The notes under the pieces are model-generated. The model saw only the letters and a program-made list of their open reading frames with translations. It was not told the origin of the DNA and did no database searches. DNA of 64,000 bases, taken from contig CAKSQL010000004.1 in NCBI GenBank assembly GCA_934486735.1, positions 1-64,000 on the forward strand. The letters run 5' to 3'. This DNA is from an uncultured Clostridia bacterium (lineage in GTDB: Bacteria; Bacillota; Clostridia; UBA1381). How positions within the stretch are numbered: position 1 is the first letter of the stretch; each line of letters starts with the position of its first letter. The position numbers were made by a program, and so were the translations under genes. Shown here piece by piece: positions 1 through 7,407 of this stretch.

Positions 1-99
1 AAGGTTTCAAAAAAAGAAATCATAGTTTATCAGAGTATTCACAGTGTCTAAGGATTTAATCTTTAGGCACTTTTTTTGTTTCTGCTGCCTCTTTAATAA

Positions 100-336
100 G
101 AGGCACAAATAAGAGTGATAATCTGGAGGCAGTGGAAAACTGCGAGTAAACGAGAATGGGGATTGTTAAAACTCGGAGTTGAAAAGCGAATAGCCCATAA
201 AGTGGCAAATTGGGGTGATCACTATCAATTTGCAGCAACAAAATCAGTTGTTAAAAGAGAAATATCAAAAGAAATACTGACTAAGCGAGGCTTAATCAGT
301 ATTTCAGACTACTACCAAAAGGTAGGACACGTTTAA
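100..336 (+). pseudogene. group II intron maturase, C-terminal remnant
   Basis: About 78 codons can be read in one frame. The segment IIWRQWKTASKREWGLLKLG resembles the end of intron-encoded maturases (domain X and start of the DNA-binding region), where I/C-W-K/R-Q-W-K is followed by a 'lkkLGi' segment. The tail, with VVKREISKEILTKRGLISI, matches the usual 'N..L....L...Gl.sl..yy' ending. A stop at 97-99 closes the frame upstream, and no reverse transcriptase motif is present in bases 1-97 in any frame. The protein is not functional as it stands. It is followed within 10 bases by the intron's domain V. Confidence 0.7.
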
Positions 337-344
337 TTTTGAAT

Positions 345-411
345 TGAACCGCCGTATGCCGAATGGCATGTACGGTGTTGTGAGAGGGCGATTAAATTCG
401 CCCTACTCGAT
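345..411 (+). ncRNA. group II intron domains V and VI
   Basis: Bases 350-374 form the domain V hairpin: CCGTATGCC, a GAAT loop, then GGCATGTACGG with the customary bulge. Bases 381-408 form domain VI: GAGAGGGCGA, a TTAAA loop, then TTCGCCCTACTC, including the unpaired A that acts as the branch point. The 3' splice junction lies close to base 411. The sequence closely resembles intact chloroplast-like class introns, so this part has not decayed much. Confidence 0.75.
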
Positions 412-483
412 TATCATAGAAAATTGCGCGAAACAATTTAACAAAATGCTGTCATAGTCATGCGATGCACAGACAGTTTTTCA

Positions 484-1794
484 TTACGGGTCGAGATGAT
501 TGATATCGCGCGGGAACAGGCTTGCCTGGCGGATATTTGCAAGGTTGCAGAGTTTCATAACAAGTCTCTCCAGACCTATTCCCAAGCCGCCATGCGGCGG
601 CATGCCATATTTGAATATATCCGTATATTTCCCGAGGCTGTCCTCCTCCATGCCGTAGCGTTTCATCTTCTTGATAAGTTCATCGTAGTCATGTATACGC
701 TGACCGCCGGTGGTAATCTCAAGTCCGCGGAACAAAAGGTCAAAGCTCTCGGCAAGTTTCGGGTCATCTGCCGAATCCATCGCATAGAACGGACGTTTCA
801 AGCCGGGAAACTTCTCGACAAATATAAATTCACTGTCGTATTTTTCTTTTGCGTATTCGCACAGAGCGACTTCATCCGCAGGGTCGAGGTCGAACTGGTT
901 GCGGCTCTTGCCCAAAATATCGAGCGCCTCAAAAAATGTCACAATCGGAATTTCTTTTATCTCGGGCAATTTTGCGCCGAGCAGCTCCAGCGTCTCGGAG
1001 TAATGCTCTTTTAAATATTCCACAACATATTTCAGCATAGCCGTTTCGGTTGCCATAACGTCGCCCATATCCTTGATAAAGCCCATTTCGAAATCGAGTC
1101 CGATATATTCGTTCAAATGACGCGTTGAGTTGTGCTTTTCTGCGCGGTATACCGGCGCTATTTCGAACACGCGGTCGAAAAATGCAACGCAGGTCTGTTT
1201 GTAAAACTGCGGACTTTGCGCAAGATATGCATTCTCGCCAAAGTATTTCAGCTTGAAGATGTTCGCTCCGCCCTCGGCACCGGCGGCAACAATTTTCGGC
1301 GTGTGTATCTCGGTAAAGCCGTTCTTAATCATAAATTCGCGGAAACCGCCGCATACGCCCTCGGAAATTTTAAATACCGCGCGCTCAATCGGGTTGCGCA
1401 GCGCAACGCTCCGATATTGCATAGATGTCTCAATCGGACAGCCGATTTTTTTGTCCGATACATGCAACGGATATTGTTCCTTAGGCTTTGAAAGAATCCT
1501 AAAGCTTTTAAGAGTAATTTCAATTCCGTAGGCTGCACGCTTTTCCTCGGCAACGCTGCCGCAAATTTCAACATATGCACCCTCACAGAGAGCGTCGAAA
1601 TCGCCCTCGCAGATCTCGGGAGAGTAAACCGACTGGAAAACACAGCTGCCGCTTCTGAGCAGAACAAAGGAAAAGCCGCTCATATGTCTTATTTTATGCA
1701 CACAGGCGCAAAATGATATTTCCGAGCCTGTATATGATTTGATTTTTTCAAGTGTAATTTCTTCGGGAAACATTGTCCCGTCTGTCTTTTTCAT
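484..1794 (-). CDS. aspS2: aspartyl-tRNA synthetase, archaeal type, probably non-discriminating (Asp/Asn)
   Basis: Class II aminoacyl-tRNA synthetase of 436 residues: an N-terminal OB-fold (about 1-110) for anticodon binding and a catalytic core ending in GLGIGLERLVM (motif 3) and the tail LFPRDINHLDP typical of archaeal-type AspRS. Bacterial-type AspRS is about 590 residues with an extra GAD domain, which is missing here. It is the last gene of a run with gatA/gatB/gatC, and the start lies 15 bases after the gatB stop with GGGGA as ribosome binding site. Family knowledge: when such an enzyme sits beside GatCAB it usually charges tRNA-Asn with aspartate, which the amidotransferase then converts to Asn-tRNA. 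The non-discriminating property is inferred from context. Confidence 0.85.
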   Translation of the reverse strand: MKKTDGTMFPEEITLEKIKSYTGSEISFCACVHKIRHMSGFSFVLLRSGSCVFQSVYSPEICEGDFDALCEGAYVEICGSVAEEKRAAYGIEITLKSFRILSKPKEQYPLHVSDKKIGCPIETSMQYRSVALRNPIERAVFKISEGVCGGFREFMIKNGFTEIHTPKIVAAGAEGGANIFKLKYFGENAYLAQSPQFYKQTCVAFFDRVFEIAPVYRAEKHNSTRHLNEYIGLDFEMGFIKDMGDVMATETAMLKYVVEYLKEHYSETLELLGAKLPEIKEIPIVTFFEALDILGKSRNQFDLDPADEVALCEYAKEKYDSEFIFVEKFPGLKRPFYAMDSADDPKLAESFDLLFRGLEITTGGQRIHDYDELIKKMKRYGMEEDSLGKYTDIFKYGMPPHGGLGIGLERLVMKLCNLANIRQASLFPRDINHLDP

Positions 1795-1809
1795 ATATAT
1801 TCACGTCCC

Positions 1810-3225
1810 CTATTTCAATTTATCGGTCAGTATATCCTTTGCAAGCTTTGGATTTACACCTTTGCCTGCAAAGCGCATAACCTGCCCCATCAAAAATCCG
1901 AGAATTTTCTCGTTGCCTGCTTTGTAGCTTTCAACACTGTCGGCATTTTCCGCAATTACTTTGTCAACAACCTTTTCCAGCTCGGATGTGTCGTTGCTCA
2001 TTATCATTCCGCGTTCCTTGGCGATATCCATCGGCTTTCCGCCGTCTGCAAACATTATTGCAAGAATATCTTTTGCAGCATTTTTGCTTATAACGCTGTC
2101 GGAACTCATTTTTGCAAGCTCCGCCAAATCCTCCGGAGTAAATATTATATCCGATGCGCTTTTGCCGCTCTCGTTTAAGCAGCGGTTCAGCGCGCCGAGC
2201 ATAAGATTTGAAATTTCCTTGTAGTCCGGGTTAAGCTTAACCGCGGCATCGTAGAAATCGGAAAAAGCCTTGTCGGCCGTAATCAGCCGCGCATCGTCCT
2301 CGGGCAGATGATATTCCTTTGTGTATCGCTCAATCCTGTCGGCGGGCATCTCCGGCATGGATTGTTTTATCGTTTCGATATCGTTATCGCTTAAGTAAAC
2401 GGGAGGAATATCCGGCTCGGGGAAATATCTGTAGTCGTGTGCCTCTTCCTTTGAACGCAGCGCCTTTGTGTCGCCGTGGTTGTCATTGAAACGGCGCGTT
2501 TCCTGAATAACTTTGCCGCCCGCGTCCAGAATTTCTGCCTGTCTGCTTATTTCGTATTCTATTGCACGCCCAATAGCCTTTACCGAGTTGAGGTTCTTTA
2601 TCTCGGCTCTTGTGCCGAAAGTGTCCGAACCGTCGGGCATTATCGAAATGTTTACGTCCACACGCAGCGAGCCTTGTTCAAGACGCGCATCGCATACTCC
2701 GGCGTATTTCAGTCTCAGAGCGATGTCCTCAACAAAGGTCTGAACCTCCTCGATTGTTCTGAAATCCGGCTCTGTCACGATTTCGATAAGAGGAACTCCG
2801 CAGCGGTTGTAGTCTGCCATGGAAATGCCCTCGTAATCATCGTGAACGAGTTTTCCGGCGTCCTCCTCGATGTGGATTCGGTTTATTCTTATCTCACGAT
2901 TCCCGATTTTTACATGTCCGTCGGTGCATATCGGAAATTCGAATTGAGTAATCTGATATGCCTTGGGCAGGTCGGGATAGAAGTAGTTTTTTCTGTCGAA
3001 CGCGGAGTAGTTGTTGACGGTGCAGTTCAAGGCAAAGCCTGCACGTGCGGCAAGCGTAACCGCGTTTTGGTTGACTATCGGGAGAGTTCCGGGCATTCCG
3101 GAGCATCGGGGGCATACGCGGTCGTTTGGCGCGCCGCCGAACTCATTCGCACATGAGCAGAATACCTTTGATTTTGTCAACATTTCAGCATGTATTTCCA
3201 ATCCTATAACAGGTACGTATCTCAT
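1810..3225 (-). CDS. gatB: Asp-tRNA(Asn)/Glu-tRNA(Gln) amidotransferase subunit B
   Basis: 471 residues from the start MRYVPVIGLEIHAEM, which is the conserved GatB beginning (VIGLE.H). The frame is open 11 codons further upstream, but GGAG lies 6 bases before this ATG, so it is the supported start. GatB binds the misacylated tRNA and activates its carboxyl side chain with ATP. The zinc-site cysteines (CSC near residues 23-25 and CPRCSG near 38) and the C-terminal Yqey-like domain, from about residue 320 and ending in LAKDILTDKLK, are present. It precedes aspS2 in the same direction. Oddity: the ribosome binding site and the 430 bases before it belong to a 176-bp repeat array separating it from gatA. 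Confidence 0.95.
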   Translation of the reverse strand: MRYVPVIGLEIHAEMLTKSKVFCSCANEFGGAPNDRVCPRCSGMPGTLPIVNQNAVTLAARAGFALNCTVNNYSAFDRKNYFYPDLPKAYQITQFEFPICTDGHVKIGNREIRINRIHIEEDAGKLVHDDYEGISMADYNRCGVPLIEIVTEPDFRTIEEVQTFVEDIALRLKYAGVCDARLEQGSLRVDVNISIMPDGSDTFGTRAEIKNLNSVKAIGRAIEYEISRQAEILDAGGKVIQETRRFNDNHGDTKALRSKEEAHDYRYFPEPDIPPVYLSDNDIETIKQSMPEMPADRIERYTKEYHLPEDDARLITADKAFSDFYDAAVKLNPDYKEISNLMLGALNRCLNESGKSASDIIFTPEDLAELAKMSSDSVISKNAAKDILAIMFADGGKPMDIAKERGMIMSNDTSELEKVVDKVIAENADSVESYKAGNEKILGFLMGQVMRFAGKGVNPKLAKDILTDKLK

Positions 3226-3230
3226 AATAA

Positions 3231-3660
3231 TCTCCATTCCGCCGCCCTGCAACGGCATAAATAGTAATAAAAATCTCTTATCGGCAGGGCAAGGGATGAT
3301 AAGAGATTATTAACGCCCATGTGCGTTTCCGAGCAAAGTGAGGAAAATTTCGCACGGGCAATTAAATCCTGCCGGAGGCTAACGTGAAAGAAACTTTCAC
3401 GTTATATCTCCATTCCGCCGCCCTGCAACGGCATAAATAGTAATAAAAATCTCTTATCGGCAGGGCAAGGGATGATAAGAGATTATTAACGCCCATGTGC
3501 GTTTCCGAGCAAAGTGAGGAAAATTTCGCACGGGCAATTAAATCCTGCCGGAGGCTAACGTGAAAGAAACTTTCACGTTATATCTCCATTCCGCCGCCCT
3601 GCAACGGCATAAATAGTAATAAAAACCTCTTATCGGCAGGGCAAGGGATGATAAGAGATT
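3231..3660 (-). repeat. tandem 176-bp repeat, 2.4 copies, upstream of gatB
   Basis: Two complete near-identical units (3231-3406 and 3407-3582, period exactly 176) and a partial third (3583-3660). Read toward gatB, each unit has three hairpins: TAACGTGAAA with TTTCACGTTA, GCCCGTGCG with CGCACATGGGC, and AATCTCTTATC with GATAAGAGATT. Each ends in GGAGAT, and in the gatB-proximal unit this is the gene's Shine-Dalgarno. A further copy in the other orientation lies at 22987-23165, also ending in the ribosome binding site of a gene. No long conserved reading frame crosses the unit. Confidence 0.95.
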
Positions 3661-3670
3661 CGTCCGGGTG

Positions 3671-3702
3671 AGAATTGTTCAAATATCTTTTTGAACAATT
3701 CT
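3671..3702. terminator. hairpin after gatA
   Basis: AGAATTGTTCAAA pairs perfectly with TTTGAACAATTCT around a 6-base loop. A second hairpin (3725-3733 with 3755-3763) overlaps the gatA stop codon. The T-rich tail is on the plus-strand side, so termination of gatA transcripts is plausible but not clear. Confidence 0.45.
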
Positions 3703-3748
3703 TTTGGACAATTTCACTGTATCGGAGATATCAATGCAACAGCCTGTT

Positions 3749-5185
3749 TCACAGTGATATCTCGTGTCTTTCAAAATCCTGTTCAAATCTGTCGGCAGCG
3801 GCGATTATAAGCGCCTCGTCAAATGCCTTGCCGACAAGGCTCATGCCTATCGGCATGCCGTCTGCGTTGTATCCGCACGGAGTGCTTATTGCAGGCAGAC
3901 CGGCAATATTCACTGTGACGGTGCATATATCGGCGAGATACATTTTAATCGGGTCGTGTTCCTGCTCGCCGATTTTGTAAGCGCATGTCGGAGCGGTCGG
4001 TGTAAGGATTATATCGCAGTCCTTAAAAATCTCGCTGTACTCCGCGCGCAGCTTTGAGCGTATGCGCGATGCGTTTTTGTAATAGGCATCGTAGTATCCG
4101 CTGGACAGAGCGTAGTTTCCGAGCATGATACGGCGCTTAACTTCGTCTCCGAAACCCTCGCGGCGCGTATTTTTGATAAGCTCGTTAAAGTCCTCGCCGA
4201 GACCTGCGCGGTATCCGTACTTGATTCCGTCAAAGCGCGACAGGTTGCTTGCAGCCTCTGCCGATGAAATCAGATAATACGCCGAAACTGCGTATTCCAG
4301 GGACGGCAGCGATACATCCTTTAAGGTGCAGCCGAGCGATTCGTAATATTTTGCGGCGCTCATTACACTTTTCTTTACGTCCTCTGAGATACCGTCCGAG
4401 AAAAATTCCTTTGGGATTCCGATTACAAGACCGGAAAGCGACATCCCGATTTTGGAAAGGTAGTCCCCCTCGGCTTTTTGCGAGGAGGTGGCATCGCTCG
4501 GGTCAACTCCGTAAATACTGTTCAAAACATATCCGGTGTCGGCGGCTGAATTTGCCAAAACGCCTATCTGATCGAGACTCGACGCGAATGCAATCAAGCC
4601 ATACCGCGACACTGTGCCATAGGTCGGCTTAAGTCCCGTAACGCCGCAGAATGCAGCCGGCTGACGAACCGAACCGCCGGTGTCCGAGCCTAAAGCAGCT
4701 GCACAGAGACCCGCCGCAACGCTTGCGGCAGCACCGCCCGAAGAACCGCCTGTTACACAGTCGATATTGTACGGATTATGAACACCGCCAAAGTAGGAGG
4801 TCTGGCTTGAACCGCCCATTGCGAACTCGTCCATGTTGGTTTTGCCCAGCATAACAATTCCCTCGCTGTCAAGCTTGTCCATAACAGTTGCATTGTAGGT
4901 CGGAACAAAATCTTCAAGCATTTTCGATGCACATGTTGTTTTAACTCCAAGCGTGCAAATGTTGTCCTTTATCGACATCGGTATTCCGGTCAGAGGCTTT
5001 GATTTTCCGCTGTCGATTATCTTTTGCGCCGCGTCCGCCTGTTTCATGGCGCTTTCTTTGCATACGGTTATATAGCTGTTGATTTTGCCGTCCTTGTCAT
5101 TGATTTTTTTTAAATATTCGCCGCATAGCTCCGCGGCGCTTATATCCTTGTTGTCGAGCTTTTCTCTCAGAGACTGCAAAGACAT
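3749..5185 (-). CDS. gatA: Asp-tRNA(Asn)/Glu-tRNA(Gln) amidotransferase subunit A
   Basis: 478 residues, the normal GatA length. The amidase signature core is present: GGSSGGAAASVAAGLCAAAL followed by GSDTGGSVRQPAAFCG, which contains the Ser-cisSer-Lys catalytic elements (the Lys is in SIKDNIC near residue 72). GatA hydrolyses glutamine and passes ammonia to GatB. It starts at MSLQSLREKL, 19 bases after the gatC stop, with AAGGGTG before it. It is cotranscribed with gatC, while gatB follows only after hairpins and a repeat array, so the stoichiometry of the complex may depend on what the array does. Confidence 0.95.
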   Translation of the reverse strand: MSLQSLREKLDNKDISAAELCGEYLKKINDKDGKINSYITVCKESAMKQADAAQKIIDSGKSKPLTGIPMSIKDNICTLGVKTTCASKMLEDFVPTYNATVMDKLDSEGIVMLGKTNMDEFAMGGSSQTSYFGGVHNPYNIDCVTGGSSGGAAASVAAGLCAAALGSDTGGSVRQPAAFCGVTGLKPTYGTVSRYGLIAFASSLDQIGVLANSAADTGYVLNSIYGVDPSDATSSQKAEGDYLSKIGMSLSGLVIGIPKEFFSDGISEDVKKSVMSAAKYYESLGCTLKDVSLPSLEYAVSAYYLISSAEAASNLSRFDGIKYGYRAGLGEDFNELIKNTRREGFGDEVKRRIMLGNYALSSGYYDAYYKNASRIRSKLRAEYSEIFKDCDIILTPTAPTCAYKIGEQEHDPIKMYLADICTVTVNIAGLPAISTPCGYNADGMPIGMSLVGKAFDEALIIAAADRFEQDFERHEISL

Positions 5186-5204
5186 ATAAACTCACACCCT
5201 TCTT

Positions 5205-5483
5205 TTAAACTACCTTAGGAACTACAAAACTCGAATTTTTCTTGTTTTTTGCATTTTCCAGAATTTTTTCCGTCTCAAACGAAGGCTTTGCTTCGTCTTT
5301 GCGAAGATTATTGTATTCGACCGCGTCGGTGGAGTAGGTAGGCAAAGACGGGTCTGTTTCCTTAACCTTGTCCATGAGCGCAACAATGTCGCTCATCTGT
5401 TCTGCCATAGCCTTCAGCTCGTCCTCGGTGAACGCAAGCTTCGATAATTCCGCAAGATGTGCGGTAAGCTCCAAATCAAACAT
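5205..5483 (-). CDS. gatC: Asp-tRNA(Asn)/Glu-tRNA(Gln) amidotransferase subunit C
   Basis: 92 residues from MFDLELTAHLAELSKLAFTE, matching the GatC start ('v..iA.LArL.l.eeE'). The open frame extends 26 codons upstream (to 5561), but that part has no GatC likeness; AAAGG lies ahead of the chosen start, at a rather long 13 bases. GatC is a small helper that wraps around GatA and tethers it to GatB. It is the first gene of the group, with a consensus promoter 144 bases upstream at 5627-5655. Confidence 0.9.
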   Translation of the reverse strand: MFDLELTAHLAELSKLAFTEDELKAMAEQMSDIVALMDKVKETDPSLPTYSTDAVEYNNLRKDEAKPSFETEKILENAKNKKNSSFVVPKVV

Positions 5484-5571
5484 GTTATTGCCACAGCCTT
5501 TCTGTCCGCAAAATTTATTCTGATATCTTCGCTGTGCGGACCTTGCCAAGATATATAACAAAATTTACCAT

Positions 5572-5613
5572 AAAAACAAAAGACGCCATACAGAAACCTG
5601 TACAGCGCCTTTG
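5572..5613 (-). terminator. strong intrinsic terminator in the gatC leader
   Basis: On the minus strand AAAGGCGCTGTACAG pairs over 15 positions (with G-U pairs) with CTGTATGGCGTCTTT around a GTTT loop, followed by a T-rich run. It lies about 90 bases before gatC but downstream of the promoter at 5627-5655. It could end transcripts of the SipL-like gene or act as an attenuator of gatCA. Confidence 0.7.
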
Positions 5614-5626
5614 CTGAATTTACCTT

Positions 5627-5655
5627 ATTATATCACATAATCAAAAAGTTTGCAA
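5627..5655 (-). promoter_or_regulatory. sigma-A promoter of gatCA
   Basis: TTGCAA (5650-5655) and TATAAT (5627-5632) on the minus strand with 17 bases between them. Transcription would start near 5620, just before the terminator-like hairpin at 5572-5613. Confidence 0.7.
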
Positions 5656-5741
5656 GAGGTAATTTTTTTTTGGTTTAAAACCGTTAAAATATTTCGAATA
5701 ATGTGCGGTTAATTATACATAACTGACATAAAATATCGCGT

Positions 5742-7289
5742 TCAGTGCGATTTTTGCGCCGGAATGATAAGCTGCTGACCCGGATTGAGCGGATTTTTTG
5801 CGTTCAGCTGATTGAACTCGGCAAGCTGTTCGGGCGGAATGAAGTAATTTTTTGATATGCTCCAAAGAGTGTCGCCCGGCTGAACAAAGTAAATAACAAT
5901 GCCTTTTTTCTTGTTTTTTGGAATTTCCTCGGTTTCGACATCGTCAATCAGCGAGAGTGTGCGCCTTTGGGGGATGCTTGCCGAGATGTTCAAGATATAT
6001 CTCAGCTCAACCTCGTTCGCGGCATTCAAGTGAAAGCTTGTGTGCGACACATCAGCCGCAACGCAGCAGGACATACCGGGCTCTGTGCCGGGGCTGTCTA
6101 AGAGATAGCTGAACGGAATTTCCTTTTTAAAGCTGTAGACAGGGGTTTGGGCGCTGTCCGAAAGATAAAGAATGCATGCCTCTATTTTTCCTTCGGTCGA
6201 AAGCTTGTTTTCCTCGGTGCGCGAGGAGGTTATGACCGCCCTTGAAATCACGTTGTATACGCCGGTTATCTGAGGCTGATTTTTGTCTGTTACGGCAGAA
6301 TCGCGCAGCGTGTTCTGACACGACGGCGATGCGGTGATTTCGTTGAACTCGGTTTCGGAATATGTAATATTTGTCTCAAAGCCGGGCAGGAAACAGTCGC
6401 TTATTATCTCAAGCTCACGCATTTCGGACGCTTTCATCTCGGCGCATACCAAAAGTTCGATGTTGACAATCCGCCTGTCTCCGTCACTGTCCTCGGCGAC
6501 ATCGTAGTAGCAGTCGCATATGCGATAGTTAAGCTCGCAGGTCATGTCCTCGGTTATGCCCGGGAAATCGAACACCTCAGTAAATGGAATGTCCGCCTCG
6601 GTGTGCTCGATGCAGCCGTTTGTATCGGTGTAGAGTATGCAGACGTTCAATATTCCCTTGACGACGAGCTTCTCGGTAATTGCCTTAAATTCCTTGTCGC
6701 AAAGCTTGTAGTCGATTTTCAATATTTCGCCTATCGATGCCTTTCCCGCCGGGATTTCGATGCCCTCTTTAATCATAAATTCGTCATCGTGCACGCCGCA
6801 TAGCGCATTGACCGTTATCGGAGCGGTCAGAACCTGTGCACCTTCGTCATCGATTCCGATCGGGAAAGCTATCTCGCGCGCGGAGATTATCTCACAGTCA
6901 ATCAGGATTGCCGCGCGAAGACTTATTTTTCTTGAATTAATAACGTGAAATTCAACGCGGCTCACGTCCGAATCGACTATTGCGGAGCAGCTTTCGTCTA
7001 TAGACGGACGGTCGAGCTTGTGCGAAAATTCAAATGTGGTTTTTATGCTCTGTACTCCGCCGTCCTCGGTATCGGGGAGGTAGAGCACCGTCAGATTCAC
7101 CCTGCCGCCGAGGATGAGTTTTCCGTCCGATATCTCCTTTGACGAAATGCATGATGTGGCGTCCACCTGCAAAACCTTGAGAATATCAGGTTTTATATCG
7201 GGTACAATCAAATCACCGTCCGCCGCTGCCTCAAAGCTGTCCGAGAAAAGTATCTCGCCGACAGTTACGGCTTCTTTTATCAGTTCCAT
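5742..7289 (-). CDS. SipL-like spore coat morphogenetic protein (DUF3794 repeats plus LysM)
   Basis: 515 residues from MELIKEAVTVGE, with AAAGGA 9 bases upstream; the frame is open 27 codons further but without similarity. Three DUF3794 repeats can be read (about 30-150, 170-285 and 345-440), then a LysM domain (about 464-511) with the usual QPGDTLWSISKNY and LNPGQQLIIP. This order and length match clostridial SipL (about 520 residues), which binds the spore-coat ATPase SpoIVA at the forespore surface through its LysM domain. It stands alone between gatC and rhaB. A general LysM/DUF3794 protein of unknown role is the alternative. The presence of spo0A and spoIVB in the window supports the sporulation reading. 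Confidence 0.75.
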   Translation of the reverse strand: MELIKEAVTVGEILFSDSFEAAADGDLIVPDIKPDILKVLQVDATSCISSKEISDGKLILGGRVNLTVLYLPDTEDGGVQSIKTTFEFSHKLDRPSIDESCSAIVDSDVSRVEFHVINSRKISLRAAILIDCEIISAREIAFPIGIDDEGAQVLTAPITVNALCGVHDDEFMIKEGIEIPAGKASIGEILKIDYKLCDKEFKAITEKLVVKGILNVCILYTDTNGCIEHTEADIPFTEVFDFPGITEDMTCELNYRICDCYYDVAEDSDGDRRIVNIELLVCAEMKASEMRELEIISDCFLPGFETNITYSETEFNEITASPSCQNTLRDSAVTDKNQPQITGVYNVISRAVITSSRTEENKLSTEGKIEACILYLSDSAQTPVYSFKKEIPFSYLLDSPGTEPGMSCCVAADVSHTSFHLNAANEVELRYILNISASIPQRRTLSLIDDVETEEIPKNKKKGIVIYFVQPGDTLWSISKNYFIPPEQLAEFNQLNAKNPLNPGQQLIIPAQKSH

Positions 7290-7407
7290 AATGTTCAGTC
7301 CTTTCCAAATAATAAAAATAAGTGATTGCGCTCTCTTTTGAAATTGATTGTAATAAAAAAGAGTTTTCATACTTGATTATATGAAAACTCTCCTGAAATT
7401 ATGAATA

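Larger units (their letters stand above)
1..412 (+). mobile_element. group II intron, 3' end only (truncated)
   Basis: The stretch holds the C-terminal tail of an intron maturase followed by the intron's domain V and VI RNA, the arrangement at the 3' end of a bacterial group II intron of the chloroplast-like class. The 5' ribozyme domains and the reverse transcriptase are absent: the maturase frame runs into stops just upstream of base 100. Since the window starts at base 1, it cannot be told whether more of the intron lies outside, but the broken frame argues for a dead copy. The 3' exon starts near 412, about 70 bases beyond the stop of the convergent aspartyl-tRNA synthetase gene, so the element sits in an intergenic space. 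Confidence 0.75.

Noticed and set aside
460..1014. 184-codon open frame on the plus strand opposite aspS2
   Set aside because: It lies entirely antisense to a clear synthetase gene, with no ribosome binding site or family likeness.
2476..3156. 226-codon open frame opposite gatB
   Set aside because: Mirror of gatB codons; composition is that of a shadow frame.
3231..3660. Tandem repeats as a CRISPR array
   Set aside because: The units are 176 bases and nearly identical throughout, with no short repeat/variable spacer pattern and no cas genes.
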